Assembly: GCF_023520895.1 (NCBI RefSeq)
Contig: NZ_CP026029.1
Span: 3,286,001 to 3,350,000, forward strand
Reading direction: 5' to 3'
Length of the DNA: 64,000 nt
From: Paenibacillus sp. PK3_47
GTDB taxonomy: Bacteria > Bacillota > Bacilli > Paenibacillales > Paenibacillaceae
The position numbers were made by a program, and so were the translations under genes. Below are positions 17,428 through 25,413 of this stretch, piece after piece. The notes under the pieces are model-generated. The model made no database searches and had not been told where the DNA came from. It saw nothing but the letters and a program-made list of their open reading frames with translations. Each line of letters opens with the position of its first letter. Position 1 is the stretch's first letter.

Positions 17428-18348
17428 GTGCTGGGACTGCAATATTTCAGCTTTGCCGACAAGTGGAGTCCGCTCTTTCTGGCCGTGATGCTGCTGCTGA
17501 CAGCCGGATACTTTGTGCTGATCGGTCCGCTTTCCGGCCGGTTCCCGGGTTCTGCTGAAGTACCGCTATGGCGCAGGGGGCTGTTCCTGTGCGGAATGCT
17601 GGCACTCTATCTGGCCCAGGGCGGTCCGGTCAGCCTGCTGGGGCATATCCTCTTTTCCTTCCATATGGTCAGCATGGCATTATCCTATCTCGTGGCGGTT
17701 CCGCTCATTATGCTGGGTATACCGGACTGGTGCTGGCGCGCTTTTATCAAAGTAAACCCCTTCCGCAGGCTGTCCTTCCTGGCACAGCCGGTGGTGGCAG
17801 CACTGCTGTTCAACGGTCTGTTCTCGCTCTACCATATCCCGGTGATCCATGATTATGTCATGCTTAATTTCGCGGTTCACCGGCTCTATTACGGTGTGCT
17901 GTTCCTGACCTCGGCCCTCATGTGGTGGAATCTGATCAATCCGCTTCCCGAGCAGCGCCGGCTGGGCGGGCTGGGCCAGGTAGGTTTTATTTTTCTGAAC
18001 ATGGTTCTCCTGACCCCGGCCTGCGGCCTGATTATTTTTGCCAGTGCTCCGCTGTATGCGACCTACAGTAACCCGGATGTCTGGGCCCGGGCGATGGGTT
18101 ACTGTGTATCAGGTAATCCCGCTGCGCTGCTGCAGGCTTTTGGCGGCCCGTCGTTCTTCAGTTCGCTCTCTCCGAAGGTGGATCAGCAGGTCGGCGGAAT
18201 CGCCATGAAGTTCATTCAGGAATTTATTTTTGCCTCTATGCTTGTCTTTGTGTTCTATCATTGGTATAAAAAAGAGAACGGTCAAGACCATGCGGAATCT
18301 TCCGCTTCATCCGGGGATCTGGAGGATGGGGTTTTGAACCGTGCATAA
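17428..18348 (+). CDS. ctaG: Cytochrome c oxidase assembly factor CtaG
   Basis: 306-residue polytopic protein of the caa3_CtaG family, needed for correct formation of the caa3 enzyme, probably at the CuB stage. Six to seven membrane helices are visible, with conserved HILFSFHMVSMAL (~75-87) and SLYHIPVIHDYVM (~133). An ATG at 17404 is in frame, but the GTG at 17428 has GGGGAGG eight nt upstream, so I take the GTG. It lies downstream of an intra-operon terminator. Confidence 0.92.
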   Translation: MLGLQYFSFADKWSPLFLAVMLLLTAGYFVLIGPLSGRFPGSAEVPLWRRGLFLCGMLALYLAQGGPVSLLGHILFSFHMVSMALSYLVAVPLIMLGIPDWCWRAFIKVNPFRRLSFLAQPVVAALLFNGLFSLYHIPVIHDYVMLNFAVHRLYYGVLFLTSALMWWNLINPLPEQRRLGGLGQVGFIFLNMVLLTPACGLIIFASAPLYATYSNPDVWARAMGYCVSGNPAALLQAFGGPSFFSSLSPKVDQQVGGIAMKFIQEFIFASMLVFVFYHWYKKENGQDHAESSASSGDLEDGVLNRA

Positions 18349-18373
18349 CCGGTGAGCAGGTAGGAGGATAACC

Positions 18374-18838
18374 ATGGATATTTTCACAGTGTTTCCAACG
18401 ATCAGTACCTCTTTTATCGTAATCAGTGCAGTGCTGGTGGCGGTCGGCTGGGGACTCATCATCAAGGGCAAACGCGAGGCGCACAAGAAGACAATGATTG
18501 CTGCTGCGGTTGCGGCTATTCTGTTTTTTATTGTGTACGTGTCAAGAACGATCTTTGTAGGCAATACCTCCTGGGGCGGGCCGGAGCACCTGACGACTAT
18601 TTACCACGTCTTTCTGATCTTCCATATTGTGCTCGCTACCGTGGCAGCTGTATTCGGCATTACGACGCTGGTTCTCGGCTTCAAAGCCAAGTATGCGAAG
18701 CACCGGAAATGGGGAAGGGTAACCTCCGTAATCTGGTTCATTACAGCGATTACAGGAGTGGCTGTCTATGTGCTGCTGTACATGCTTTACCCTGGCGGTC
18801 ATACGAAGCCGGTCTGGGAAGTTATTATGGGCGGGTAG
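18374..18838 (+). CDS. DUF420 membrane protein, CtaM/YozB-like oxidase maturation factor
   Basis: 154 residues with four to five membrane helices, of the DUF420 family. The conserved histidines in HKKTMIAA (~37), YHVFLIFHIVLA (~76-87) and HRKWGR (~112) suggest haem or copper handling. The staphylococcal DUF420 protein CtaM is required for an aa3-type quinol oxidase, which fits the position 26 bp after ctaG. Followed by a terminator, it ends the cluster. Confidence 0.88.
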   Translation: MDIFTVFPTISTSFIVISAVLVAVGWGLIIKGKREAHKKTMIAAAVAAILFFIVYVSRTIFVGNTSWGGPEHLTTIYHVFLIFHIVLATVAAVFGITTLVLGFKAKYAKHRKWGRVTSVIWFITAITGVAVYVLLYMLYPGGHTKPVWEVIMGG

Positions 18839-18850
18839 ACAGGAACATCA

Positions 18851-18904
18851 ACAGGTCTGTGCATTTGCACTCCATCAGGAGGGCGGGCGCAGGCCTGTTT
18901 TTTT
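18851..18904 (+). terminator. Terminator after the cta cluster
   Basis: ACAGGTCTGTGC (18851-18862) pairs with GCGCAGGCCTGT (18887-18898), followed by a T run. Confidence 0.85.
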
Positions 18905-18958
18905 GCGTGGACATGGGATTGTACCGGTACCGGTCTGAAAATTATGGAAAAAAAGTGC

Positions 18959-19009
18959 TTGACGATGGAAAATACAGGACATATACTGTGTATATAGATA
19001 TATACAGTA
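18959..19009 (+). promoter_or_regulatory. Sigma-A promoter with an overlapping GntR-type operator
   Basis: TTGACG (18959), a 17-bp spacer and TATACT (18982-18987) form a near-consensus promoter. A 26-bp dyad, TACTGTGTATATA/GATATATACAGTA (18984-19009, 11 of 13 pairs), starts inside the -10 box. This is where a repressor would block initiation. The YtrA/YhcF-type GntR regulator encoded two genes downstream is the likely ligand. Confidence 0.8.
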
Positions 19010-19071
19010 AGCACAGAGATATGAACACCTCATCGTGTGCATGTGCTGTGAGATAAAGCGAGGTAGGATGA

Positions 19072-19803
19072 ATGACAACGATCAAACATGCCTTGGTCAT
19101 TGCACGCAGTGAATTACGCGGCGACAGACTGAATCTGGTATGGATACTGCTCTGGGCGATCATCTTCATGGGCGGTTATATGGGCATGATGACAGGTTCC
19201 ATGCTGAACACTGTGCTGGAAGACGGTGAAGTGCGGTTAGCTGCCGACGTGATGCTCCTTACCTTCGTTCCGATGCTGGGCCTCACATTTTCCAAACGGA
19301 CGATGAAGTATCTGAGCGAAGACACCTACACCCGGATACTGGCCTATATGCGCAGCCTGCCAGTTCCAATCGAAGTGGTGATGTGCAAAAGAAAGCTCCA
19401 GGCCGCCGGCTCTTTTATACTGAACGGCATTATGTTCTTCGGCCTGGTCTACGCTGTCAGTTCCAATATGCGGCAGGAGATGCCGTTCACGGATTACCTG
19501 GCGTTTACATTGACATGGGTCGGCTACGGGCTGACCGTTACGGGACTGTTTATCTTCTTCGAACTGCTGTTCAGCGGGAAGCTCTACTGCATATACATCT
19601 TCTCGATTATGGCGCTGGTTATCGGGCTGGCGGTGCTGATCACCTTTAACGGAGGCAACCTGTTCCTCTACAGTATCTCTGTATCGCAAGAGTTTGGGCT
19701 GCTGTCTCCGCTGATGTGGAGCACACTGCTGCTTGGTACGCTATCGGTACAGCTGTTCTCCAAATGGACGATTCACCGGCTGAAGAGCCGCGATCTCGTA
19801 TGA
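19072..19803 (+). CDS. ABC-2-type permease subunit, YhcE-like
   Basis: 243-residue membrane protein with about six helices. It opens the five-gene operon and in position matches B. subtilis yhcE. It has the layout of short ABC-2 permeases (charged N-terminus, helix pair, ~45-residue loop, then four helices) rather than a binding-protein-dependent importer. It likely forms the membrane half of an exporter with the ATPase at 20233. The substrate is unknown; GntR-controlled ABC operons of this kind often respond to cell-envelope antibiotics. Confidence 0.75.
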   Translation: MTTIKHALVIARSELRGDRLNLVWILLWAIIFMGGYMGMMTGSMLNTVLEDGEVRLAADVMLLTFVPMLGLTFSKRTMKYLSEDTYTRILAYMRSLPVPIEVVMCKRKLQAAGSFILNGIMFFGLVYAVSSNMRQEMPFTDYLAFTLTWVGYGLTVTGLFIFFELLFSGKLYCIYIFSIMALVIGLAVLITFNGGNLFLYSISVSQEFGLLSPLMWSTLLLGTLSVQLFSKWTIHRLKSRDLV

Positions 19804-19820
19804 GAGGGCGGGGATAAGCG

Positions 19821-20216
19821 ATGTGGATACCGATTCAGATTAACGAGAACAGTGCCGAGCCGCTGTATCACCAGATTGAGACCCAACTGAAATCGCTGAT
19901 CATCAGCGGAGTGATTACGGAAGGGACGCTGCTTCCCTCCATCCGCGAGTTTGCCGGAGAACTGAAGTGCAGCGTCATTACAGTCCGGAGGGTGTACCAG
20001 GATCTGGAGAATGAAGGGCTGCTCCGGACAAGGCAGGGCACAGGCACCTTCGTATCGCATGTAGCAGATGGAGCCATGGAGGAATACAAGCGGGATGCCG
20101 TCCGCAAGGCGCTGGAAAGCGCGGTCGATGTCGGATTGTCGGTGCAATGCAGCGAAGAGGAGTTGAATGAAATCTACCGGGAAATTGTGAAAGAGAAATA
20201 TAACAAAAAGGAATGA
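19821..20216 (+). CDS. GntR-family regulator, YtrA/YhcF subfamily
   Basis: 131 residues: a winged helix (residues ~10-75) with LYHQIETQLKSLIISG, LPSIREFAGELKCSVITVRRVYQDLE and the wing RTRQGTGTFV, then a short ~45-residue helical dimerisation tail. The short tail is typical of the YtrA subfamily, which regulates ABC transporter operons and binds a dyad overlapping the operon promoter. It lies between permease and ATPase genes (spacers 17 bp each side), consistent with autoregulation through the 18984-19009 dyad. Confidence 0.9.
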   Translation: MWIPIQINENSAEPLYHQIETQLKSLIISGVITEGTLLPSIREFAGELKCSVITVRRVYQDLENEGLLRTRQGTGTFVSHVADGAMEEYKRDAVRKALESAVDVGLSVQCSEEELNEIYREIVKEKYNKKE

Positions 20217-20232
20217 AAGGTGGGGCCTTGGC

Positions 20233-21162
20233 ATGGTACAGCAGGCAATTGAACTGCGGAATGTAAGCAAGAAGCGGCGCAACAAAACAATCGGGCCGCT
20301 AAATCTGAATCTTCCGCAAGGCTATATTACCGCACTGGTAGGACAGAACGGCTCCGGCAAAAGCACGCTCCTGAACATGCTGCTGCAGCTGACATTTCCG
20401 GATGAAGGCGAGATCCGCTGGTTTGAGGAGGCCCATAGAGGCGGCCTACCGCTTGAACTCCGCCAAGGCATCGCCTTCGTTCCGGAAACCTCGCAGACGG
20501 AGGAGAAGTACTGGACTGCCGGTGAAGCTGCGGCATTCCGCAGCCACTGGTACCCGGCATGGGACCACGGTTATTTTGAAGAGCTGATGGAGAAGTTCGA
20601 GGTGCCGCGGAACTCCAGGCTGGGCAAAATGTCCAAGGGCGAACGCCGCAAGTTTGAAATTGCCGCCGCGCTTGCCTCATGCCCGCGCCTGCTGCTGCTG
20701 GATGAGCCATCCTCAGGCCTCGATCCCTTTGCCTGGAAGGCGATGATCGAGACGCTGCGCACTTATATGGATAAGCATAATGCGACGGTCATCATCTCCA
20801 CTCATATTGTCGAAGAGGTCCGGCGGCTGGCGGATTACATCGTTCTGATGCATCAGGGCCGGCTGCTCGGAATGGCCGAGAAGGACAGCCTGTTCGGTTC
20901 CTGGACTGAGGTATGGGTCAATTCGGCAGATGAAGAGGAGTTGAAGGAGTTGAAGGAGGAGCTGCCGTCAGCACTTCATTTTAACCTGGAAAGGCCGGGA
21001 GTAGGTTCTTTTATAGTAGAGCAATTCCATCTTCATGAGAAACGCATTCAGGATTTGGGCGTAAAGGTTATCAAGAGCCGCAGTCTGGAACTGGACGAAA
21101 TCCTGGCTTTATGGTCACAAGGGCATGATCCGATACTGATTAACCAGAGGAGAGGGGACTAA
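20233..21162 (+). CDS. ABC transporter ATP-binding protein, YhcG-like
   Basis: 309 residues. Walker A is GQNGSGKST near residue 38, the signature is the unusual KMSKGERRKFEIAAAL (~137), Walker B is LLLLDEPSSGLD (~155), and the switch histidine is in ISTHIVEE (~190). The C-terminal ~95 residues form an accessory domain. It probably pairs with the permease at 19072 as one exporter, with the second ATPase/permease pair following. It is separated from the next gene by 3 bp. Confidence 0.9.
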   Translation: MVQQAIELRNVSKKRRNKTIGPLNLNLPQGYITALVGQNGSGKSTLLNMLLQLTFPDEGEIRWFEEAHRGGLPLELRQGIAFVPETSQTEEKYWTAGEAAAFRSHWYPAWDHGYFEELMEKFEVPRNSRLGKMSKGERRKFEIAAALASCPRLLLLDEPSSGLDPFAWKAMIETLRTYMDKHNATVIISTHIVEEVRRLADYIVLMHQGRLLGMAEKDSLFGSWTEVWVNSADEEELKELKEELPSALHFNLERPGVGSFIVEQFHLHEKRIQDLGVKVIKSRSLELDEILALWSQGHDPILINQRRGD

Positions 21163-21165
21163 AGA

Positions 21166-22068
21166 ATGGAAGCTTTGAAGCTGGAACAGGTAGTGAAGCA
21201 GTATGGAGACAAAACAGCGGTAAACCAGATTAGCCTGAAGGTTGGAGCAGGAGAAATTTATGGTCTGCTGGGTGCCAACGGCGCCGGGAAAACGACAACA
21301 ATGCGCATGGTGCTGGGCCTGATTTATCCTGATGGAGGGAAAATCCTGTATAACGGCAAGCCGTACAGCAATGAGCTGCAGCAGCTGATGGGTTATCTTC
21401 CGGAAGAACGCGGATTATACCCGAAGGTAAAGATCAGTGAACAGATTACATACTTGGGAAGGCTGCGCGGCATGTCGGCTTCTGATGCCGATAAGAGCCT
21501 GCGCTACTGGCTGGACCGCTTTGAGGTTCCGGAATATTACAACAAGAAGATTGAAGAGCTCTCCAAAGGGAACCAGCAAAAGATGGGCTTCATCGCCGCA
21601 GTCGTCCACAAGCCGCAAATTCTGATTCTCGATGAAGCGTTCAGCGGCCTGGATCCGGTAAATGTGGAGCTGCTGAAGGATACAGTCAAGGAATTACGCG
21701 ACCAGGGCACGAGCATTCTGTTCTCTACCCACCGGATGGAGCATGTCGAGGAGCTATGCCGCAACATTACCATCCTGCAGAAGTCGAATACGGTCGTCCA
21801 GGGCGAGATCCGCGAGATCAAAAAAGGTTATCCGCGGGAAGAGGTGCTGCTGCGCACTGCCGGAGAAGTATCCGGCCTGGCAGGAATCCCGGGAGTCAGC
21901 GCTGTTCAGAAATCTGAACGCGGGTATCTGCTGTCGATCAGCGAGGTTGCAGCCGCGCAGCGGATTCTGCAGCATGCTGTTGTGCAGAGTGAGGTTGAGC
22001 ATTTCGAAATCAAGGAACCGACGTTAAACCAAATCTTTATCAGAGCGGTGGGTGAATCCAATGAATAA
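21166..22068 (+). CDS. ABC transporter ATP-binding protein, NatA/YhcH-like
   Basis: 300 residues. Walker A GANGAGKTT near residue 37, signature ELSKGNQQKMGF (~131), Walker B LILDEAFSGLDPV (~153) and ISILFSTHRMEH-type switch region. The C-terminal DUF4162-like domain is common in drug and sodium exporters. The gene overlaps the following permease start by 8 bp, indicating coupled translation and a dedicated ATPase-permease pair. Confidence 0.92.
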   Translation: MEALKLEQVVKQYGDKTAVNQISLKVGAGEIYGLLGANGAGKTTTMRMVLGLIYPDGGKILYNGKPYSNELQQLMGYLPEERGLYPKVKISEQITYLGRLRGMSASDADKSLRYWLDRFEVPEYYNKKIEELSKGNQQKMGFIAAVVHKPQILILDEAFSGLDPVNVELLKDTVKELRDQGTSILFSTHRMEHVEELCRNITILQKSNTVVQGEIREIKKGYPREEVLLRTAGEVSGLAGIPGVSAVQKSERGYLLSISEVAAAQRILQHAVVQSEVEHFEIKEPTLNQIFIRAVGESNE

Positions 22069-23347
22069 GCTGGGACCAATTATCGGATTTACATTCAAGA
22101 ATAAGGCGCGCACCAAGTCGTTTACAATCACAACACTGATCATTGTGCTGCTGATAACAATCGGAATGAACATCCCTTATTTTATCGACAAATTCAACGG
22201 GGATGACGGAGCGGCTGAAGCAACCCGCATCGGGGTGGTTACAGAAGCCGGAACACCGGCAACGGAGCTGCTGCTGGGCTACACTGCGCCGGAAGGCACC
22301 GAGAACAAGGTACAGCTGGAATCTTTCGCTTCTGCAGAGGATGCGGAGCTTGTCAAAGGACTGGATGAAGGTGATATTGAGGGCTATCTCACCTTCGGTA
22401 CTTCATCAGGGGAAGGCGTTCCCCCGGTAACGTATCATAGCAATGACGGGGATCTGGACAGCGATGTCCAAACCTACCTGCAAACTGCACTGCAGCAGGT
22501 CAATACGCAGCTGATTGCGGAAGGCAAGCTGACGCCGGAGGAAGTATCGGCAATGTTCGCCCCGGTGATGATCGAAACGCAGCAGCTGGGCGCGGGCAGC
22601 GGAGCCGGCTCTGCCGGGGATGAATCCGCATCTCCAATCAATTATGTCATTGTCTATGTTCTGCTGATTCTCTTCTTCATGTCAATAATGCTGACCGGTA
22701 ATATGATTGCCGCTGAGGTTACAGCCGAGAAGAGCTCACGAATTATGGAAATTCTGATTACCAGCGCTTCGCCGCTGAGCCAGATGTTCGGAAAAGTGCT
22801 CGGGGTATTCCTGGTCGGGCTGCTGCAGATTGCAATCATTGCCGCGAGCGTTGCAGCGAACCTGCTGCTGCCGCATAATGCGGGTATTCTGGCAGACTTC
22901 GATCTGGATCTGGGCCAGCTTAATGCAGGTATTCTTGTGTACGGCCTTATCCTTTACATTCTCGGCTTCTTCCTGTACGCCCTGATGTATGCTGCTGTAG
23001 GTTCGATTGTGAGCCGCACGGAAGAGCTTGGCCAGGCGACTATGCCTGTAATGATGCTTGGTTTTGTGAACTACTATATTCCTACATTCAGCGTTTCCGC
23101 ACCTGACACCTTATTAGTTAAAATCGCCAGCTATGTTCCATTCACTTCACCGCTGAGCATGCTGCTGCGGATCGGAGTCGGCGATGTGGCGTTCTGGGAA
23201 ATCGCAGTCTCGTTAATTATTCTGCTGGTTACCATCTTCGTGTTCGGCTGGCTGGCCGCCAAGATTTACCGTACCGGCGTACTCATGTACGGCAAGCGCC
23301 CGAGCATCAAGGAAATCCGCAAGGCAATGAAAGCTTACAAGTTTTAA
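22061..23347 (+). CDS. ABC-2 permease, NatB/YhcI-like
   Basis: 428 residues: an N-terminal helix (~20-40), a large extracytoplasmic domain (~45-205) and five to six C-terminal helices. The cytoplasmic TAEKSSRIMEILITS motif (~225) is typical of NatB-type exporters. The ATG at 22061 lies within the end of the ATPase gene; a GTG at 22052 is also in frame, but the ATG has GGTGGGTGA ahead of it. With 21166 it forms a complete NatAB-like exporter. Confidence 0.9.
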   Translation: MNKLGPIIGFTFKNKARTKSFTITTLIIVLLITIGMNIPYFIDKFNGDDGAAEATRIGVVTEAGTPATELLLGYTAPEGTENKVQLESFASAEDAELVKGLDEGDIEGYLTFGTSSGEGVPPVTYHSNDGDLDSDVQTYLQTALQQVNTQLIAEGKLTPEEVSAMFAPVMIETQQLGAGSGAGSAGDESASPINYVIVYVLLILFFMSIMLTGNMIAAEVTAEKSSRIMEILITSASPLSQMFGKVLGVFLVGLLQIAIIAASVAANLLLPHNAGILADFDLDLGQLNAGILVYGLILYILGFFLYALMYAAVGSIVSRTEELGQATMPVMMLGFVNYYIPTFSVSAPDTLLVKIASYVPFTSPLSMLLRIGVGDVAFWEIAVSLIILLVTIFVFGWLAAKIYRTGVLMYGKRPSIKEIRKAMKAYKF

Positions 23348-23379
23348 AAAATAATCCCTAATCAGAGGAGTAGATAACA

Positions 23380-23574
23380 ATGATGAACAAGAAAATGCAA
23401 AACAAACTGTTTCTTGCAGTCTGTGGCCTTAATATGATTACATTCAGTACTTTGATGGATACGAACGGCTCCCCTGTGCGCGATTTTATCCAGGGCATTG
23501 TGATTGGCTTGAGTGCTGCGGGGGCTGCTTATATTCTCTGGACTTCGGCAAAAGAGCGCAAGGGCAGAGCGTAG
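23380..23574 (+). CDS. Small membrane protein ending the ABC operon
   Basis: 64 residues with two hydrophobic segments (about 9-27 and 36-54) and basic ends. The ATG follows AGAGGAGTAGATAACA. It lies 32 bp after the permease stop and could be a small accessory subunit of the transporter; no family recognised. Confidence 0.65.
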   Translation: MMNKKMQNKLFLAVCGLNMITFSTLMDTNGSPVRDFIQGIVIGLSAAGAAYILWTSAKERKGRA

Positions 23575-23637
23575 CAGTAAAATATTGGGTATAACACTTA
23601 TGTAACGATAAAATATGGCTAAAGGAGACTACTTTAC

Positions 23638-24867
23638 ATGAAAAATTGGAAAAGAATGCTCTTATCCCTTACGATTTCTGCAGGACTGCTTACCTCGGCT
23701 GTTCCTGCAATGGCTGCTCCGCAGCAGCCTGGTGTTACAGTAAATAATCAGGCCATTAAGTATTCTGCAGGCGCACCAGTCCTTGATGAGGGCACAACGC
23801 TTGTCCCGCTCAAATCTACGCTGCAGGCGATGGATATCAAGCTGCAAAATGCTGCGGGTGATACGATCTACGCGGTTGTAGACGGCAAAACCATCACACT
23901 GAAAAGCAAGCTTAAAGTAATCAACGGCGTTACATATGCGCCGATCCGGGTCCTTGGAGATGCAACAGGCTATGAAGTCCGCTGGGATGCCAAAACCCGT
24001 ACTGTCATTCTGCAATCCAAGACCGGAGACGGCGGCACCCAGACCTCCTCTGTAAATGCAGGCCGCGGCTTCATGTGGGAAGTCGAAGCCAACGGAAACA
24101 CAGTGTACCTGGTCGGTTCGATGCATATTGCCGATGACAGCTTCTATCCGCTGCGCGATGAATATGAGGAGGCTTTCGCCGAGGCCGATTATCTGGGCGT
24201 AGAGATTGATATCAGCAAAGCTGCGGGCGAAGACCAGCAAAAGCTGATCATGGATCTGGGCATGTACCAGGACGGAACAACCCTGAAGGATCATGTGTCT
24301 GCCGAGACCTATGCGAAGCTGGGAGAGATTCTTAAAGAGGCCGGACTTGAGCCGAATGCGCTCGATGCCTTCAAGCCATGGGTGGCGGAATCCACACTCA
24401 GCAGCCTGAAAGCAGCAAAGGCCGGTTACGAGGCATCTGCCGGGATTGACCTGTATTTTATCCAGAAGGCTGTTGAACGTAAAATTCCGGTAGTAGAACT
24501 GGAGTCTTATGAATCGCAATTAAGCATGTTCAATGACTTCTCCCAGGAGCTGCAGGAGAAAAACCTAAGAGCGGCGCTGGACAACTTCGAGGTGCTGGAT
24601 CAGAGCGTCGGCCTGATGGCTGAAATGTGGAAAACCGGCAATGAGGAGCAGCTGCTGGATCTGACGAACAACTTCTCCACTGACGCGGAATACGTCAAAG
24701 CAATGCTGATTGACCGCAACATCGGCATGGCAGATAAAATCGACGGCTATCTGAAAAACGGCAAAAAGGAAGAGTATTTTGTCGTGGTCGGCGCAGCCCA
24801 CTATCTCGGTGAGCACGGCATCCTGAAGCTGCTGGAAGATAAGGGATACAAGGTAGTACGGAAGTAA
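23638..24867 (+). CDS. Secreted stalk domain fused to a TraB/GumN-family domain
   Basis: 409 residues: signal peptide (1-26, cut after AMA), a copper-amine-oxidase N-terminal-like stalk domain (~30-125; LVPLKSTLQAM, APIRVLGDATGYEVRWD), then a TraB/GumN domain (~140-409) with the family's GSMH at ~160, an EIDIS stretch at ~190 and the C-terminal VVGAAHYLGEHG near 387. TraB/GumN (Tiki-related) proteins are suspected metalloproteases; the GxxH and GAAH histidines expected to bind metal are kept. It acts outside the cell, possibly anchored to the wall through the stalk. Confidence 0.9.
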   Translation: MKNWKRMLLSLTISAGLLTSAVPAMAAPQQPGVTVNNQAIKYSAGAPVLDEGTTLVPLKSTLQAMDIKLQNAAGDTIYAVVDGKTITLKSKLKVINGVTYAPIRVLGDATGYEVRWDAKTRTVILQSKTGDGGTQTSSVNAGRGFMWEVEANGNTVYLVGSMHIADDSFYPLRDEYEEAFAEADYLGVEIDISKAAGEDQQKLIMDLGMYQDGTTLKDHVSAETYAKLGEILKEAGLEPNALDAFKPWVAESTLSSLKAAKAGYEASAGIDLYFIQKAVERKIPVVELESYESQLSMFNDFSQELQEKNLRAALDNFEVLDQSVGLMAEMWKTGNEEQLLDLTNNFSTDAEYVKAMLIDRNIGMADKIDGYLKNGKKEEYFVVVGAAHYLGEHGILKLLEDKGYKVVRK

Positions 24868-24898
24868 TATAGCTTAAGAAGAAGGCGGGATGCAGACC

Positions 24899-25066
24899 AT
24901 GAATAATAAAAAGAAGCGGGATAACGCGATGACAAACGGATTGGCCATAGGCGTTGCATTGGGGATTGTGTTTGGCTCAATGTTTGACAATATAGGTCTG
25001 GGGCTGGCCATTGGTATTGCGCTGGGAGCCGGGATCGGCGCAGCTTACAAACCGGGAAAACACTAA
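24899..25066 (+). CDS. Small glycine-zipper membrane protein
   Basis: 55 residues. After a basic N-terminus (MNNKKKRD) come two hydrophobic stretches rich in glycine (GLAIGVALGIVFG and GLGLAIGIALGAGIGAA) that look like a glycine-zipper hairpin. The ATG at 24899 follows GAAGGCGGG; another in-frame ATG at 24890 overlaps that site. It sits 32 bp after the TraB-domain gene and 25 bp before the next small membrane protein. Confidence 0.7.
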   Translation: MNNKKKRDNAMTNGLAIGVALGIVFGSMFDNIGLGLAIGIALGAGIGAAYKPGKH

Positions 25067-25090
25067 ACAACGCCAGAGGGGATTGGGATC

Positions 25091-25363
25091 ATGCAGAGAA
25101 TCAAGCTTGTGTATACACAGTTTTTGAGGGAACCTCTATGGTTTAAGATTTTTATTTCTTCCGCTCTGGCTGCTACAGTGATATTCAGCAGTTCATTTTT
25201 TCCGGAGGACAGCTACTACCAGGTCATTGCTAAACTCGCTGCAGCCGTATTTTTTATTACTTATGGTCTCAAATTCCGCAGAAATACACAAACATCCGTC
25301 ATTTTTTTCGCTGTTGCTGCTCTATGTCTGTATCTGTCCTGGCATCATTTCAGCCTGATCTGA
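25091..25363 (+). CDS. Small three-helix membrane protein
   Basis: 90 residues with three hydrophobic segments (about 19-36, 43-60 and 67-86). The ATG follows CAGAGGGGATTGGGATC. Together with the preceding 55-residue protein it appears to be the tail of the same operon, ending in the terminator at 25378. Function unknown. Confidence 0.7.
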   Translation: MQRIKLVYTQFLREPLWFKIFISSALAATVIFSSSFFPEDSYYQVIAKLAAAVFFITYGLKFRRNTQTSVIFFAVAALCLYLSWHHFSLI

Positions 25364-25377
25364 GCCGGAAATAATTT

Positions 25378-25410
25378 AAAGGCCGTCCTGGGAAACCAGG
25401 GCGGCCTTTT
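25378..25410. terminator. Terminator hairpin used as a group IIC intron target
   Basis: AAAGGCCGTCCTGG pairs with CCAGGGCGGCCTTTT around an AAA loop. The group II intron begins 4 nt after its T run. The stem has an A/T-rich flank on the other side too, so before the insertion it probably also ended the convergent gene now at 27321. Confidence 0.9.
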
Positions 25411-25413
25411 CTA

